This document shows positions 16,298 to 25,106 of a stretch of 64,000 nucleotides of DNA, piece after piece; position 1 is the stretch's first letter; each line of letters begins with the position of its first letter. Made by a program: the position numbers and the translations under genes. This DNA comes from a bacterium (GTDB taxonomy: Bacteria; Planctomycetota; Planctomycetia; Isosphaerales; Isosphaeraceae): contig WGMM01000027.1 in assembly GCA_016125085.1 (NCBI GenBank), forward strand, positions 1 through 64,000. Direction: 5' to 3'. A model generated the notes under the pieces. That model saw only the letters and a program-made list of their open reading frames with translations. It made no database searches and was not told the DNA's origin.

Positions 16298-16876
16298 TCA
16301 ACGGGCGTATTCGGGTTCCCGGCCGGCTTTCCACTTGATGTTGCAGCCGATGGATGGTTTCTGGGGAGAAGGGGCCGGCTTGCCGGAGAGCAGGGCTTCC
16401 ACGGCGTTCCGCAGGTCGGATCCGGTCACGGGCATGTCATTCCCGGGGCGGCTGTCGTCGAATTGGCCGCGATAAACCAGTGCACGGTTTTTGTCGAACA
16501 GGTAGAAGTCGGGCGTGCATGCCGCTTTGTACGCTGTCGCGACCGATTGTTCCGCGTCGTACAGGTAGGGAAAATCGTAGCCAGCAGCCTTCTTTTCCTC
16601 GGCCATTTTGGCCGGCGAGTCCGCGGGATGTGTCGAAACGTCATTGGCGCTGATGGCGACGACTGCGACCCCTCTGGCTTTCATATCACGACCGAAGGCG
16701 GCGAGTCCGTCACGAACGTGTTTCACGTAGGGGCAGTGATTGCAGATGAACATGACGGCCAGGGCATCGGCTGAGGCGAAATCGTCAAGGCTGACGATTC
16801 GACCTTCGGTATCAGGCAGTGCGAATCCAGGTGCCTTTGTGCCCAGTGGAAGCATCGTCGAGGGGGTGAGGGCCAT
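16298..16876 (-). CDS. Thioredoxin-fold protein (AhpC/TSA-like redoxin)
   Basis: A 192-residue protein with the peroxiredoxin/TlpA fold: TKAPGFALPDTEGRIVSLDDF, then ALAVMFICNHCPYVKHV, whose Cys-Asn-His-Cys forms a CxxC-type site, and VAVVAISANDVSTHPAD. AACTPDFYLFDKNRALVYRG matches the cis-Pro segment. No signal peptide is seen, so it probably acts in the cytoplasm as a thiol oxidoreductase or peroxidase. Close relatives are common and usually annotated thioredoxin family protein. It ends 103 bases before the FG-GAP-type gene on the same strand. Confidence 0.85.
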   Translation of the reverse strand: MALTPSTMLPLGTKAPGFALPDTEGRIVSLDDFASADALAVMFICNHCPYVKHVRDGLAAFGRDMKARGVAVVAISANDVSTHPADSPAKMAEEKKAAGYDFPYLYDAEQSVATAYKAACTPDFYLFDKNRALVYRGQFDDSRPGNDMPVTGSDLRNAVEALLSGKPAPSPQKPSIGCNIKWKAGREPEYAR

Positions 16877-17442
16877 GGCGGGAATCGCTCCATGAAAACG
16901 CGGGAATCGTCTCGGGCGGCCCTTCCGCTCCGATCGGGCCTCATATCATACCTTATTCGGGCGTTATTGCACACAGGGTCCCAGTTCTGGCCTTCATGTG
17001 CACTTTGACGAACGACCGTTCGCTGCCGTATCGAGCGTACCTCTCATGGGTGGATGTATCAGAAAGGGGCGATAACTTGACCGGATGGTCCGGAAACGCC
17101 GTTTCGAATCCGTTCGAAAGATTTACGGCTTGACTTGTATCGCCAGCGAGAACGAAAATTCATGAATGACCGTAGCCGAACGTACTGAAACTCCATTGAC
17201 CGCGATCTCCAGGTCGACCTTGACTTGCAGGAGCCCTGGACGTTCGTTCGTTTTTTCCGATCGATCGGAACGACAGCTCGCTTGCGCATGTCTTCCGGCA
17301 ATTTGTGAAATCGGAATCGGCGTGATACGAAATCGACCTCGATCCGTCCTTGAACCCAGTCTCTTCCGAAACGGCGATTCGGTAGGGATTCTGTGCTCCT
17401 CCAGGCGGAAACCGACCTGAATCGCCTGGAAAGCGACCGTAG
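16877..17442. other. Intergenic region with a possible decayed minus-strand gene
   Basis: About 565 bases without a confident gene, between divergent genes. On the minus strand, pieces of protein-like sequence appear in three frames (17059-17301, 17123-17464, 17160-17510). The best is near 17123-17235, reading VKVDLEIAVNGVSVRS and so on with GC-rich third positions. This could be a frameshifted remnant or chance. It also has to hold the promoter of the sensor kinase gene. Confidence 0.3.
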
Positions 17443-19419
17443 ATGTCGATGAATTCCGACCCAATATGGTTAACGCTGCTCGATGGAATCGAGGATGCTG
17501 TCGCCGTCATCGCTCGCGACGGTACGCTTCAGGGCGGGAATCTCTCATTTCGCCGGCTTGTCGGAATGCCGCTCGAAGGTTCGCTCCCGAAGTCGACGAC
17601 ATTCGGCGATTTCATCGAAAATCTATCTTCCATACCGTCGCTGGACGAACTGGCAGCTTCCCCGAAGCGATTTTGGGCGGGCGATGCGACCCTGCGGCGT
17701 ACGGACGGTCAGGAGCGAAAGGCATCCTGCCGCATCGAGCCGATGCGAAGCCCCGATTCCGCTGTCTCAGGGTTCGTGGTCACACTGATCGAAGATACGG
17801 ATCGCAAGGCGCATCAAGCCCGATTCCGGCTTTTCGAACTTGCGGTGGCCCAGAGCCTGGAACCGGTACTCATAACCGAGGCCGAACCGATCGACACTCC
17901 GGGGCCGAGGATCGTCTATGCCAACAAGTCTTTCACGAAAGTGACCGGCTATTCGCTTGAGGAAGTTCTCGGCCAGACACCGCGCATTCTTCAGGGCCCG
18001 AAGAGCGACAGAAATGAGCTGGACCGCATCCGCTTCGCTCTGGAACGCTGGAAACCCGTTCGTGCCGAGTTGTTGAATTATCGTAAAAATGGCGAGGAAT
18101 TCTGGGTCGAACTGGTCATTTTCCCGGTCGCGGACGAAACCGGCTGGTTTACGCATTGGGTGGCGGTCCAAAGAGAAATCACGGAAAAGAAGATGCTCGA
18201 ACAAGGCTTGAAGGCCGCCAAGGATGATGCGGAACGAGCGAACCGGGCGAAAACGAGATTTCTTGCCAACATGAGCCATGAAATCAGGACGCCCCTGACG
18301 GCGATTCTTGGCTATGCGGAGATCCTTCTTGACCCGGATACGGAAAAGCCGAAGCACGACGAAAATGTGAAATCCATTCGCCGTAACGGCAAGCATTTGC
18401 TGGAAATCGTCGGCAACGTTCTCGATCTTTCGAAGATCGAAGCCGGGAAGTACCAGCCGTTGCTCGTTTCCGAATCGCCCTTCAAAATCGCGCATGATGT
18501 GATCGAAGCTCAAAGTGTGCTTGCCAGCGAAAAAGGTTTGCGCCTTTCCACGCGATCCGTCGGTCCGATACCTGTTTCGTGCCTGATCGACGCGGCATCG
18601 GTTCGTCAGATACTCATGAACCTGGTATCGAACGCGATCAAATTCACGGGGCAGGGCGGTCACGTCGAAGTCCAGGTTCGTGCGGAAAGATCGGAAGTTT
18701 GCGAGAACGGAAATTGCACGACTTTTTCGGTGATCGACGACGGTTGCGGCATCGATCCGAATGAGATCGACAGGCTCTTCGAAGCCTTCGAGCAGGCGGA
18801 CAACACGACATCGCGGAAATTCGGCGGAGCAGGGCTCGGGCTGAATATCTGCCGCCGGCTCGTCGAAATTCTGGGCGGATCCATCAAAGTGACGAGCGAG
18901 CCGGGCAAGGGCAGCCGTTTCGATGTGACTATCCCGTGCCGCATGCCGCCAGACGACCTTGCCGCAGATGCCCAAGAAGTCGCCGTCGTGGCCAGAGCGA
19001 CTTCCGCCAGGAAGCAGATCCCTCAGCTCACCGGTCGTGTCCTGATCGTAGATGACAGTGCCGACAACCGCAAAATCATCGGCTATTTCATCACACCCAC
19101 CGGGCTAGCCATCGACATGGCCGAAAATGGCCACCAGGCAATCCAGAAAGCCTTCGAAAAGGACTATCGCGCGATCCTGCTGGATATGCAGATGCCCGAA
19201 GTGGATGGTTACACAGCCGCGGCCGAGCTACGTCGCCTGGGATACGACCGCCCGATCATCGCCCTGACGGCACACGCCCTGAGCGAAGACCGGCAGCGCT
19301 GCCTGGAAGTCGGCTGTACGGATTATCTGGCCAAACCCCTTGGCATGGCTGAACTTCACGCCATGCTGGCACGTTATCTCGGACCTGATCGTGACGAAGA
19401 ACGAACGTACCTGTCCTGA
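17443..19419 (+). CDS. Hybrid sensor histidine kinase (PAS-PAS-HisKA-HATPase-REC)
   Basis: A 658-residue soluble hybrid kinase with no membrane segments. PAS 1 spans about 8-120. PAS 2 (about 125-255) is LOV-like in sequence (GQTPRILQGPKSDR, LNYRKNGEEFWV) but has Pro where photoactive LOV domains carry the flavin-binding Cys. A coiled coil (EITEKKMLEQGLKAAKDDAERA) leads to HisKA with H279 in MSHEIRTP. The HATPase has N397 (NLVSNAIKF), DDGCGID and GGAGLGL boxes. REC has VLIVDDSADN, phosphoacceptor D581 (LLDMQMPEVDG) and the Lys in YLAKPL. An in-frame ATG at 17449 is an alternative start. A degenerate paralogue follows 74 bases downstream. Confidence 0.93.
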   Translation: MSMNSDPIWLTLLDGIEDAVAVIARDGTLQGGNLSFRRLVGMPLEGSLPKSTTFGDFIENLSSIPSLDELAASPKRFWAGDATLRRTDGQERKASCRIEPMRSPDSAVSGFVVTLIEDTDRKAHQARFRLFELAVAQSLEPVLITEAEPIDTPGPRIVYANKSFTKVTGYSLEEVLGQTPRILQGPKSDRNELDRIRFALERWKPVRAELLNYRKNGEEFWVELVIFPVADETGWFTHWVAVQREITEKKMLEQGLKAAKDDAERANRAKTRFLANMSHEIRTPLTAILGYAEILLDPDTEKPKHDENVKSIRRNGKHLLEIVGNVLDLSKIEAGKYQPLLVSESPFKIAHDVIEAQSVLASEKGLRLSTRSVGPIPVSCLIDAASVRQILMNLVSNAIKFTGQGGHVEVQVRAERSEVCENGNCTTFSVIDDGCGIDPNEIDRLFEAFEQADNTTSRKFGGAGLGLNICRRLVEILGGSIKVTSEPGKGSRFDVTIPCRMPPDDLAADAQEVAVVARATSARKQIPQLTGRVLIVDDSADNRKIIGYFITPTGLAIDMAENGHQAIQKAFEKDYRAILLDMQMPEVDGYTAAAELRRLGYDRPIIALTAHALSEDRQRCLEVGCTDYLAKPLGMAELHAMLARYLGPDRDEERTYLS

Positions 19420-19493
19420 AGCTGCCGCTTCAGTCGGGCCAGTCGCATCTTCAGAGTTACACGAATCATGCATTCATAAGAAGCGAGTCGTTC

Positions 19494-20264
19494 ATGACGA
19501 ATGAGGATTCGATCGAAAATGATACGGATGAACAAGAGCAGTCGTGGAGAAATCAGATCTCTGGCCTTTACGGCATCAGCGACGAATTGACTTTACCATT
19601 CGTCACGATTCTCGGTTATTGCAACATACTCGATCTTTCCGTGGACGATGGGGTCGAACGCGATTGTGTCCGGCTCATTCGTGAAAAGACTCGGATCCAG
19701 CTTGAGTATTTGCGGAATTATCGTCAGCTCAGGCGAATCGAAACCGGCAAGTTTCGAGTTCTGAACTCTGTCGTTGATCCTCTCGAGTTACTTTCCGATT
19801 CGTTGATGATCATTCAACGGGATTTCGATCGATACTCTCCGAACGCTGACATCGAATATGACGAAACGGTTCGCTGTCAGGTCATGATCGACAGATTCGC
19901 AGCCCGCCAGATCTTCACGATTTTGCATTTGTACACGATCGAACAATCCTGCAATCAATTCAAGGTCCGCACATCTCTGCGAATCCGGCCTTTGCCCAGC
20001 GAAGTCGACCGCGTTCACATCGACTCGAGATTCGCTCTGGATGGTATCGGAATGTCGCCGGAGAAAGTTGCCCTGTTCCAATTGCCGATAGAGCGTTCGC
20101 CCGTCAGCACGTCTGACTGTTTCGGAGGTTCCGATCAGGCGCTACTGCTTTGTCGGCGTCTTGTCGATTTATTGGGTGGATCGATCCGGCTTACGAGCGA
20201 AATCTCTCAAGGCTTCCGTTTCGAAGTACGGATTCCATGCTCGATCTTGAGGGCAGAAAGCTGA
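19494..20264 (+). CDS. Degenerate histidine-kinase paralogue (pseudokinase)
   Basis: A 256-residue protein that aligns with the HisKA-HATPase part of the preceding kinase but has lost key residues. The H-box SHEIRTP is SDELTLP, with D30 at the phosphoacceptor position, followed by matching ILGYCNIL. The N-box NLVSNAIKF is replaced by TILHLYTIEQS with no Asn. The G1 equivalent reads DGIGMS, and the G2 GGAGLGL became GGSDQALLL. The C-terminal block CRRLVDLLGGSIRLTSE is close to the upstream CRRLVEILGGSIKVTSE, pointing to local duplication. Catalysis is unlikely; a role as partner or regulator of the intact kinase is inferred. The frame is intact, so it is not simply a pseudogene. Confidence 0.82.
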   Translation: MTNEDSIENDTDEQEQSWRNQISGLYGISDELTLPFVTILGYCNILDLSVDDGVERDCVRLIREKTRIQLEYLRNYRQLRRIETGKFRVLNSVVDPLELLSDSLMIIQRDFDRYSPNADIEYDETVRCQVMIDRFAARQIFTILHLYTIEQSCNQFKVRTSLRIRPLPSEVDRVHIDSRFALDGIGMSPEKVALFQLPIERSPVSTSDCFGGSDQALLLCRRLVDLLGGSIRLTSEISQGFRFEVRIPCSILRAES

Positions 20265-20269
20265 GCCCA

Positions 20270-20310
20270 CGTTTCGAAATCCGCACCGCTGACGCCAGGC
20301 GTTCGAAACG
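20270..20310. terminator. Inverted repeat between convergent genes
   Basis: CGTTTCGAA (20270-20278) and TTCGAAACG (20302-20310) form a perfect 9-base stem around a 23-base loop, just after the pseudokinase stop and before the XRE gene end. There is no T tract, so terminator function is only suggested by position. Confidence 0.35.
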
Positions 20311-20337
20311 GAGGGAGCGAAATGATCCGTGAGCGAA

Positions 20338-20586
20338 TCAAGCCGATGTTTCGCTTTCCGGTACTTGCATTTGAAAGACGTCTTCGATCCTGACCCCGAA
20401 CGTGGCGGCCAGGCGAAACGCCAGCGGCAGCGATGGGAGGTATTTGCCAGCCTCCAGAGCGATGATCGTCTGCCTTGAGACTCCTACCCGATCCGCCAGC
20501 TGCTGCTGGGTCATTTCGTCATGATCGAACCTCAGCCTGCGAATCCGGTTTTTGATGGAGCTTTCCGATTTGCCGTTACTGCCCAT
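20338..20586 (-). CDS. XRE-family helix-turn-helix regulator
   Basis: An 82-residue DNA-binding protein. The HTH is EMTQQQLADRVGVSRQTIIALEAGKYLPSLPLA (given here from two adjoining motifs: QQQLADRVGVSRQT and IALEAGKYLPSL), then FRLAATFGVRIEDVF. The ATG at 20586 has a GAGGTG ribosome binding site; an upstream in-frame start at 20622 lies inside the preceding gene. It overlaps the small membrane protein gene by 11 bases. Short XRE regulators of this type (YozG-like) are often paired with a small multi-pass membrane protein and may autoregulate the pair. Target unknown. Confidence 0.88.
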   Translation of the reverse strand: MGSNGKSESSIKNRIRRLRFDHDEMTQQQLADRVGVSRQTIIALEAGKYLPSLPLAFRLAATFGVRIEDVFQMQVPESETSA

Positions 20587-20986
20587 CAGCGGCACCTCGT
20601 CCGTACTGTACGAGTATCGCAATGGAAGACATCGCGTAAATCACGATCATGCCGACGAAAACGCTTGATTGCACGATCCAGACAGGCACCGCGCCATCCG
20701 AACCGTAAACCGAAGCACTGACAAGCGCAGCGAACATCACGGCGACGACCCAGAAAATCGCGAAAGCGAAATTCCACGACAGGTTGGCGATCGATCGGTC
20801 TCGCTCATCCAATACCACCTGGCCGCTCCTTTTCCGAAAGAACAGAGGCCCCAGCCCCAACACCCCCAGAAAACCGAACCCGCCCAGCGCGCCTTTGCCC
20901 GCCACAGGGATGAGCACGCCGATCGTACAAAGCGTCAATGCGATCACGCCCAGGTTATACCAGGCGTTTTTTTGCAGAGCCGTCAT
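20576..20986 (-). CDS. Small four-helix membrane protein (DUF2178-like)
   Basis: A 136-residue integral membrane protein starting at the ATG at 20986, which has a near-perfect ribosome binding site (GGAGG, 7 bases before the ATG). Four hydrophobic segments are visible: about 9-27 (LGVIALTLCTIGVLIPVAG), 33-48, 69-92 (FAFAIFWVVAVMFAALV) and 103-123 (IVQSSVFVGMIVIYAMSSI), with VVLDERDRSIANLSWN between helices 2 and 3. The ERD motif and layout resemble DUF2178/DUF3796-type proteins that accompany XRE regulators. Function unknown. It is the first gene of a two-gene unit with the XRE regulator. Confidence 0.8.
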   Translation of the reverse strand: MTALQKNAWYNLGVIALTLCTIGVLIPVAGKGALGGFGFLGVLGLGPLFFRKRSGQVVLDERDRSIANLSWNFAFAIFWVVAVMFAALVSASVYGSDGAVPVWIVQSSVFVGMIVIYAMSSIAILVQYGRGAADGQ

Positions 20987-21046
20987 CGTCGCAACCTCCA
21001 GAATCGCCTTCGGAAATTTCGATGAACTCACGTTCTCACTTTACTA

Positions 21047-21075
21047 TTTGTAGAGTTGCCTACTCGTAATGTCAA
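21047..21075 (-). promoter_or_regulatory. Sigma70-type promoter for the membrane protein/XRE pair
   Basis: On the minus strand TTGACA (21070-21075) is followed after exactly 17 bases by TACAAA (21047-21052). The -35 is a perfect match and the -10 has four of six. Transcription would start near 21040, about 54 bases before the ATG. The spacer contains GAGT-N5-ACTC (21053-21065), a possible operator half-site pair for the XRE protein. Confidence 0.65.
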
Positions 21076-21123
21076 ACTTTCTTTACAAAAGGGATAGTCG
21101 AGTTGACTTGATCGTTATGATTC

Positions 21124-23520
21124 TCAACCTGGTCGAAAGACTTCCGACTTTTCGTCGAGCTGTTGAATCAGTGCCTGACGCCGCTTCTGCAGGTGCTTCG
21201 CTCGCAGGCTGATGCAAGCGGGCAGGAGCAAAATATTGCCCATCGACGACCCCGCCGTGGCGATGGCGACCATAATTCCGAAGCGGGAAAAAGGCAGGAA
21301 TTCGCTTGTCGCCAGTGCCAGAAAGCCAATCGAAACGGCGAAGCTGGAGAGAATCACTCCCGGGCCGGTGACTTTGTAGCTTTCGTAAAGCCTTTCACGG
21401 AAAGGCCGGCCGTGGAGCCGGTGAAATTGAAGCAGACAGTGGAACGTGTCGTCGACCGAGAGGCCCAGGGCCACGCTGGCCACAAGTGCCGTTCCCATGT
21501 CGAGCTTGTAACCGCGCCAGCCCATCAGGCCGAGCACAAGACCAACGGACAGCATGGTCGGCAACATGGCAAGCAGGGCTAGGCTGATTCGGCGAAACGC
21601 CATCGAGAGCATCACGAGAATCGTGAAGGACGAGATCAGGAACGTCGTCCATTGCGTATTGATGACCGACCGTGCGATCTGCGACATCAGCAGCGAAAGT
21701 CCAGTCACTTCCACGCCGGGGCCAAATGTGTCGGCCGCGATCTTCCGTGCCTGCATGAATGTATCGATTTTCTGCTGATTCGGGCTCGATTCAGGCACCC
21801 TTACGACGAACCTGGCGAACCCGGCCTGACCGTTCCAGAACTGCTTCAGGGCACCCGCCTGTGGCGAAGCTGCGATGAGGTCGGACTTGGTCGCAAGCAG
21901 CCGGTTTTGACGGTCAACCGGTAGACGGCTCCATTCGCCTTCAGGATCCATGACAGTGGCAACAGAGAGGACTTTTACGACCCGATCGGCCCCAAGGGCT
22001 TCGAGCCTTTTCGTCACTTCATCGAATTTCGCCAGAACTTCGGCGTCGATCCTGGGCGGTGTGGGCACGACGAGACTGACCTGGCCAATTCCGTCCAGGC
22101 GATTTTCGACGAAACCGTAATCCGAGACGATTCGCGACTGCGGGCGGAACATATTGACGTAGTTCGACTCGTAACTGAGACGGAAAATTCCCAGAGCCAT
22201 GGGCAGGACAATCGCCAGGATCGCCACGATGACGGGCAGGGGATGATCGATCGTCAGGTCCGTGATTCGCCGCATCCATGTTGCGACGGGCGATGGTTTC
22301 GCTACGAGATCAGGACGTTCACGATAACCGGGCGGCATCATGGCGAAAGGGGCGAGTGCGGTCGTCCAGAGAGCCGCGATCAGCGTGCAGCTGCCGAGGA
22401 TCATGCCGAACTGACGGACGGGCTCGACGGAACTGGACATGAGTGCCCCGTAGCCGATCGCTCCCGTAAATGCGCACCAGAGAATCGGGCGGATGACGTC
22501 CACGAGACTCCGCGCGGCGGCGTCGCGGCGCAGCAGGCCCTGCCGCTGTTCGTCGCGAAAGTGCAGTGCCAGGTGGCTTGCGGCCGGCATCGTCAGCACG
22601 ATGATCTGACCGATCAGAGGTCCGCCTGAAAGGCTGATCTTCAGGCCGAATTCGACCAGGATCCACTCGGTGGCCATCCAGGTGAAATATCCGGCGACGA
22701 TGGGCACGAGCGTCCACCAGACACTACGGACAGCCACGAGCATCACCAGGCCGATCAAGACGAGCCCCAGCCGGGCCAGGCGGATGCCGTCCCGTTCGAT
22801 GGCGATGAAACCGTCGGCCAGCAGAGAGGGCGGCCCGACGACCGCCACGCGTCCCACTCCGGTTTCCTGGCCGAAAGAGTCGGCGATTTCACGGATGCGC
22901 GGGATGGCTTGAAGGGCGTCGTACTGGCCCGGGGGCTTCATCTGGATGATGATCGAAGCCGTGCGGCCGTCGCGACTTGTGAACATCCGTTCGAAGAATG
23001 GGTGGTTGCGGATCTGCTCGGCCAGGGCCTTTTGTTGTTCCGGGCTGGCCGATTTCATGGTTGAGAGGAGCGTCAGCCCACCTTCGCCGCCCGAGGCCGC
23101 ACCTGCGATTTTCTTAGCCGCTGCCAGAGCAGGGGCCTGCAGGAGCCGGGGCAGTTGATCGAGCTTTTCGATGGAATCATCCAGCAGCCAGAGCGGTGGC
23201 ATGGTGGCCAGGCTGCGGACGTCGAGGACGCCGTCGGCATTACCGCCTGCGAATCGACCGGCGAGCGTGGCGATGCGCTGAAGTCCTTCGGGCGAGAGCT
23301 GGTCGGGGTCTTCGTAGCAGACGAAGAGAATGTTGTCATAGCCGAAGACTTCGGCCCATCGGTCGAACTGGAGGATCGCCGGATCATCGTCGGCGAAGAA
23401 CGACTTGATCGATTGCTCATAGCTAACGTGACGGCCAGCCCAGAGGAAATAAAGGCCCAGCGCGATCGTAATCGCGGCGGTGAAGTATCGGGCACGAATC
23501 AATCGATCAGGCCAAGGCAT
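21124..23520 (-). CDS. MMPL/RND-superfamily exporter
   Basis: A 798-residue transporter with two repeats, each made of one helix, a large extracytoplasmic domain and a cluster of helices: the standard MMPL/SSD-type RND layout with about 12 membrane spans. The first helix is AAITIALGLYFLWAG, followed by a loop (about 45-220); helices reappear near 255-420 (GLVLIGLVMLVAVRSVWWTLV). The second half restarts with VIVAILAIVLPMALGIF and ends with FLISSFTILVMLSMAF and GTALVASVALGLSVDDTFH. The latter Asp pair fits the proton-relay position. Cargo is unknown; relatives move lipids or hydrophobic compounds. A TTG start at 23565 would add 15 residues, but the ATG at 23520 is preferred. Confidence 0.88.
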   Translation of the reverse strand: MPWPDRLIRARYFTAAITIALGLYFLWAGRHVSYEQSIKSFFADDDPAILQFDRWAEVFGYDNILFVCYEDPDQLSPEGLQRIATLAGRFAGGNADGVLDVRSLATMPPLWLLDDSIEKLDQLPRLLQAPALAAAKKIAGAASGGEGGLTLLSTMKSASPEQQKALAEQIRNHPFFERMFTSRDGRTASIIIQMKPPGQYDALQAIPRIREIADSFGQETGVGRVAVVGPPSLLADGFIAIERDGIRLARLGLVLIGLVMLVAVRSVWWTLVPIVAGYFTWMATEWILVEFGLKISLSGGPLIGQIIVLTMPAASHLALHFRDEQRQGLLRRDAAARSLVDVIRPILWCAFTGAIGYGALMSSSVEPVRQFGMILGSCTLIAALWTTALAPFAMMPPGYRERPDLVAKPSPVATWMRRITDLTIDHPLPVIVAILAIVLPMALGIFRLSYESNYVNMFRPQSRIVSDYGFVENRLDGIGQVSLVVPTPPRIDAEVLAKFDEVTKRLEALGADRVVKVLSVATVMDPEGEWSRLPVDRQNRLLATKSDLIAASPQAGALKQFWNGQAGFARFVVRVPESSPNQQKIDTFMQARKIAADTFGPGVEVTGLSLLMSQIARSVINTQWTTFLISSFTILVMLSMAFRRISLALLAMLPTMLSVGLVLGLMGWRGYKLDMGTALVASVALGLSVDDTFHCLLQFHRLHGRPFRERLYESYKVTGPGVILSSFAVSIGFLALATSEFLPFSRFGIMVAIATAGSSMGNILLLPACISLRAKHLQKRRQALIQQLDEKSEVFRPG

Positions 23521-23890
23521 GAAAAGTTCGCGTCCGTGAGAGGTTCGAGTAGGCCGATCGATCAAGTGCCTGTGAATCGTCTAAGGCATATCCCACCATT
23601 ATGAATTCCATGCCGGGAGCGTCAAGACGGAGACTCATAAGGTTCGAACTCCGAAATTCCGGCAAGATGCATGCGAGCGTGCATGGAGTGCTGATCCATG
23701 TTCGCAACATTCGGTTCCAGGCGAGGACGGGTTGAGCAGCATATTATTCTTCTTGGAAGTCAGAAGGTGCTTCTTGGCTAGGACTTCCGATCACTCTGGC
23801 AGGTACGATCCTGTCAGTGATCTCGGACATGATCCTCGTCCGTTCGAATTGACCGTGTTTCGGGCCTGGTGTTGCAGACTCCGCTATCGT
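23521..23890. other. Intergenic region between ABC ATPase gene and RND gene, with a hairpin
   Basis: About 370 bases without a gene. GATCACT (23789-23795) and AGTGATC (23816-23822) form a 7-base stem enclosing a second short stem CAGG/CCTG. It could end the ABC transcript or sit in the leader of the RND gene, but no T tract follows on the minus strand. No clear promoter consensus is seen. Confidence 0.35.
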
Positions 23891-24937
23891 TCAGAGCCTC
23901 TGCCCATTGCATCCGAATCGAACTTCGTCTCTTTCTTCCCATGACAGCCAGCCTGACGCAGGCGGATCGACCTTATCGGGCGTACGGAGCACTTCACCGG
24001 TGTCGGACGAGACCCATTCGAGGAATGAATCGGCTATCGACCATCGGCGCCGCAGCATTCGAACGGGGATCGCCATCATTTCTGAGACCGGTTCTGAATC
24101 CACGCGGCAGTTCGCCGGAGGGATGAGCACCATTTCGAGCCCGGAAGAATCCTTGGACTTCGAAGAGGCGAATTTCGTAAGGTCATTCCAGGGCGGATAT
24201 TGGAGCAGTGATACGACGACTCGATGACCCGGTTTACTGGTCAATTCCGCTGGTCGACCCGTTTGGACGAGGCGGCCTTTGTGAAGAACGGCGAGACGGT
24301 CCGCAAGTCCGACGGCTTCGACCGGTTCATGGGCGACGACGACGAGTGACTTGCCCGTTGCCCGTACGAACCTCCAGAGAAGTCGCGCGACTCGGTCACG
24401 TGTCCACAAGTCCAGGCCTGCGAGCGGTTCGTCAGCCAGCAGGATCGGCGTATCGCGAAACATGGCTCTCAAAAGCGACGCCCGACGCCCCTGACCACCT
24501 GAAAGAGTCTCCGGTGGTTGCGAAAACAGCTCTTCGGAAAATTCGAGTTCCTGGAGGATTTCCTCAACGGAAATGCCAACCGCGCGCCAGCGATCGAACA
24601 CTCCGGCACGGGCGGCCTCCAGGCGATCACGCTCCAGGGGCTGGCCCGGGTAGAAGACGTCTCGCTGGAACACCATCGCCACACCACGCTTGTGGGGAAG
24701 CGTTCGCGTCGCTTGAATTCCGCCCAGATCAATGTCGCCGGAATCCGGAGCATCGAGCCCCGCGATGACCCGCAGAAGCGACGACTTGCCGGCACCGGTA
24801 TGGCCGATGAGCCCCAGGATTTCGCCCTGCCTGACTCGCAGCGAAATGTTCTCCAGCGAGAAGTGCCTGCCGACCCTTCTTGAGATTCCTTTCAGTTCGA
24901 TCGAAGCTGGCGATTGCGGCAGAGGATCGTCGTACAT
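23891..24937 (-). CDS. ABC transporter ATP-binding protein (MalK/CysA-like layout)
   Basis: A 348-residue ATPase subunit. Walker A is GHTGAGKS, the Q-loop FQRDVFY, the signature LSGGQGRR, Walker B ILLADEP and the switch His in VVAHEP. Residues about 245-348 form an extension with short beta strands, in the position of the TOBE-type domain of MalK, PotA and CysA proteins. No permease or binding-protein gene is adjacent, so it is an orphan whose partner and cargo are unknown. It is divergent from the NRAMP-like gene with 169 bases between the starts. Confidence 0.85.
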   Translation of the reverse strand: MYDDPLPQSPASIELKGISRRVGRHFSLENISLRVRQGEILGLIGHTGAGKSSLLRVIAGLDAPDSGDIDLGGIQATRTLPHKRGVAMVFQRDVFYPGQPLERDRLEAARAGVFDRWRAVGISVEEILQELEFSEELFSQPPETLSGGQGRRASLLRAMFRDTPILLADEPLAGLDLWTRDRVARLLWRFVRATGKSLVVVAHEPVEAVGLADRLAVLHKGRLVQTGRPAELTSKPGHRVVVSLLQYPPWNDLTKFASSKSKDSSGLEMVLIPPANCRVDSEPVSEMMAIPVRMLRRRWSIADSFLEWVSSDTGEVLRTPDKVDPPASGWLSWEERDEVRFGCNGQRL

Positions 24938-25106
24938 GGATCGACCGGACCTGTTCGAGAGGAGATTTCCACGAAAATCGTTGAATCGACCGGCCCACTA
25001 TCCTAGCATGGGCGTTCCCCATCGACCGCCTCGATTCGGTTTGTCCGATTGTGGCGATCCGTCGAGCGAAGAATCCGAACGACCGAAAATCCCTGGTGTA
25101 CCGGCC

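Noticed and set aside
19416-19433. Hairpin CTGAAG/CTTCAG at the hybrid kinase stop codon
   Set aside because: Only six base pairs with no T tract; too weak to call a terminator.
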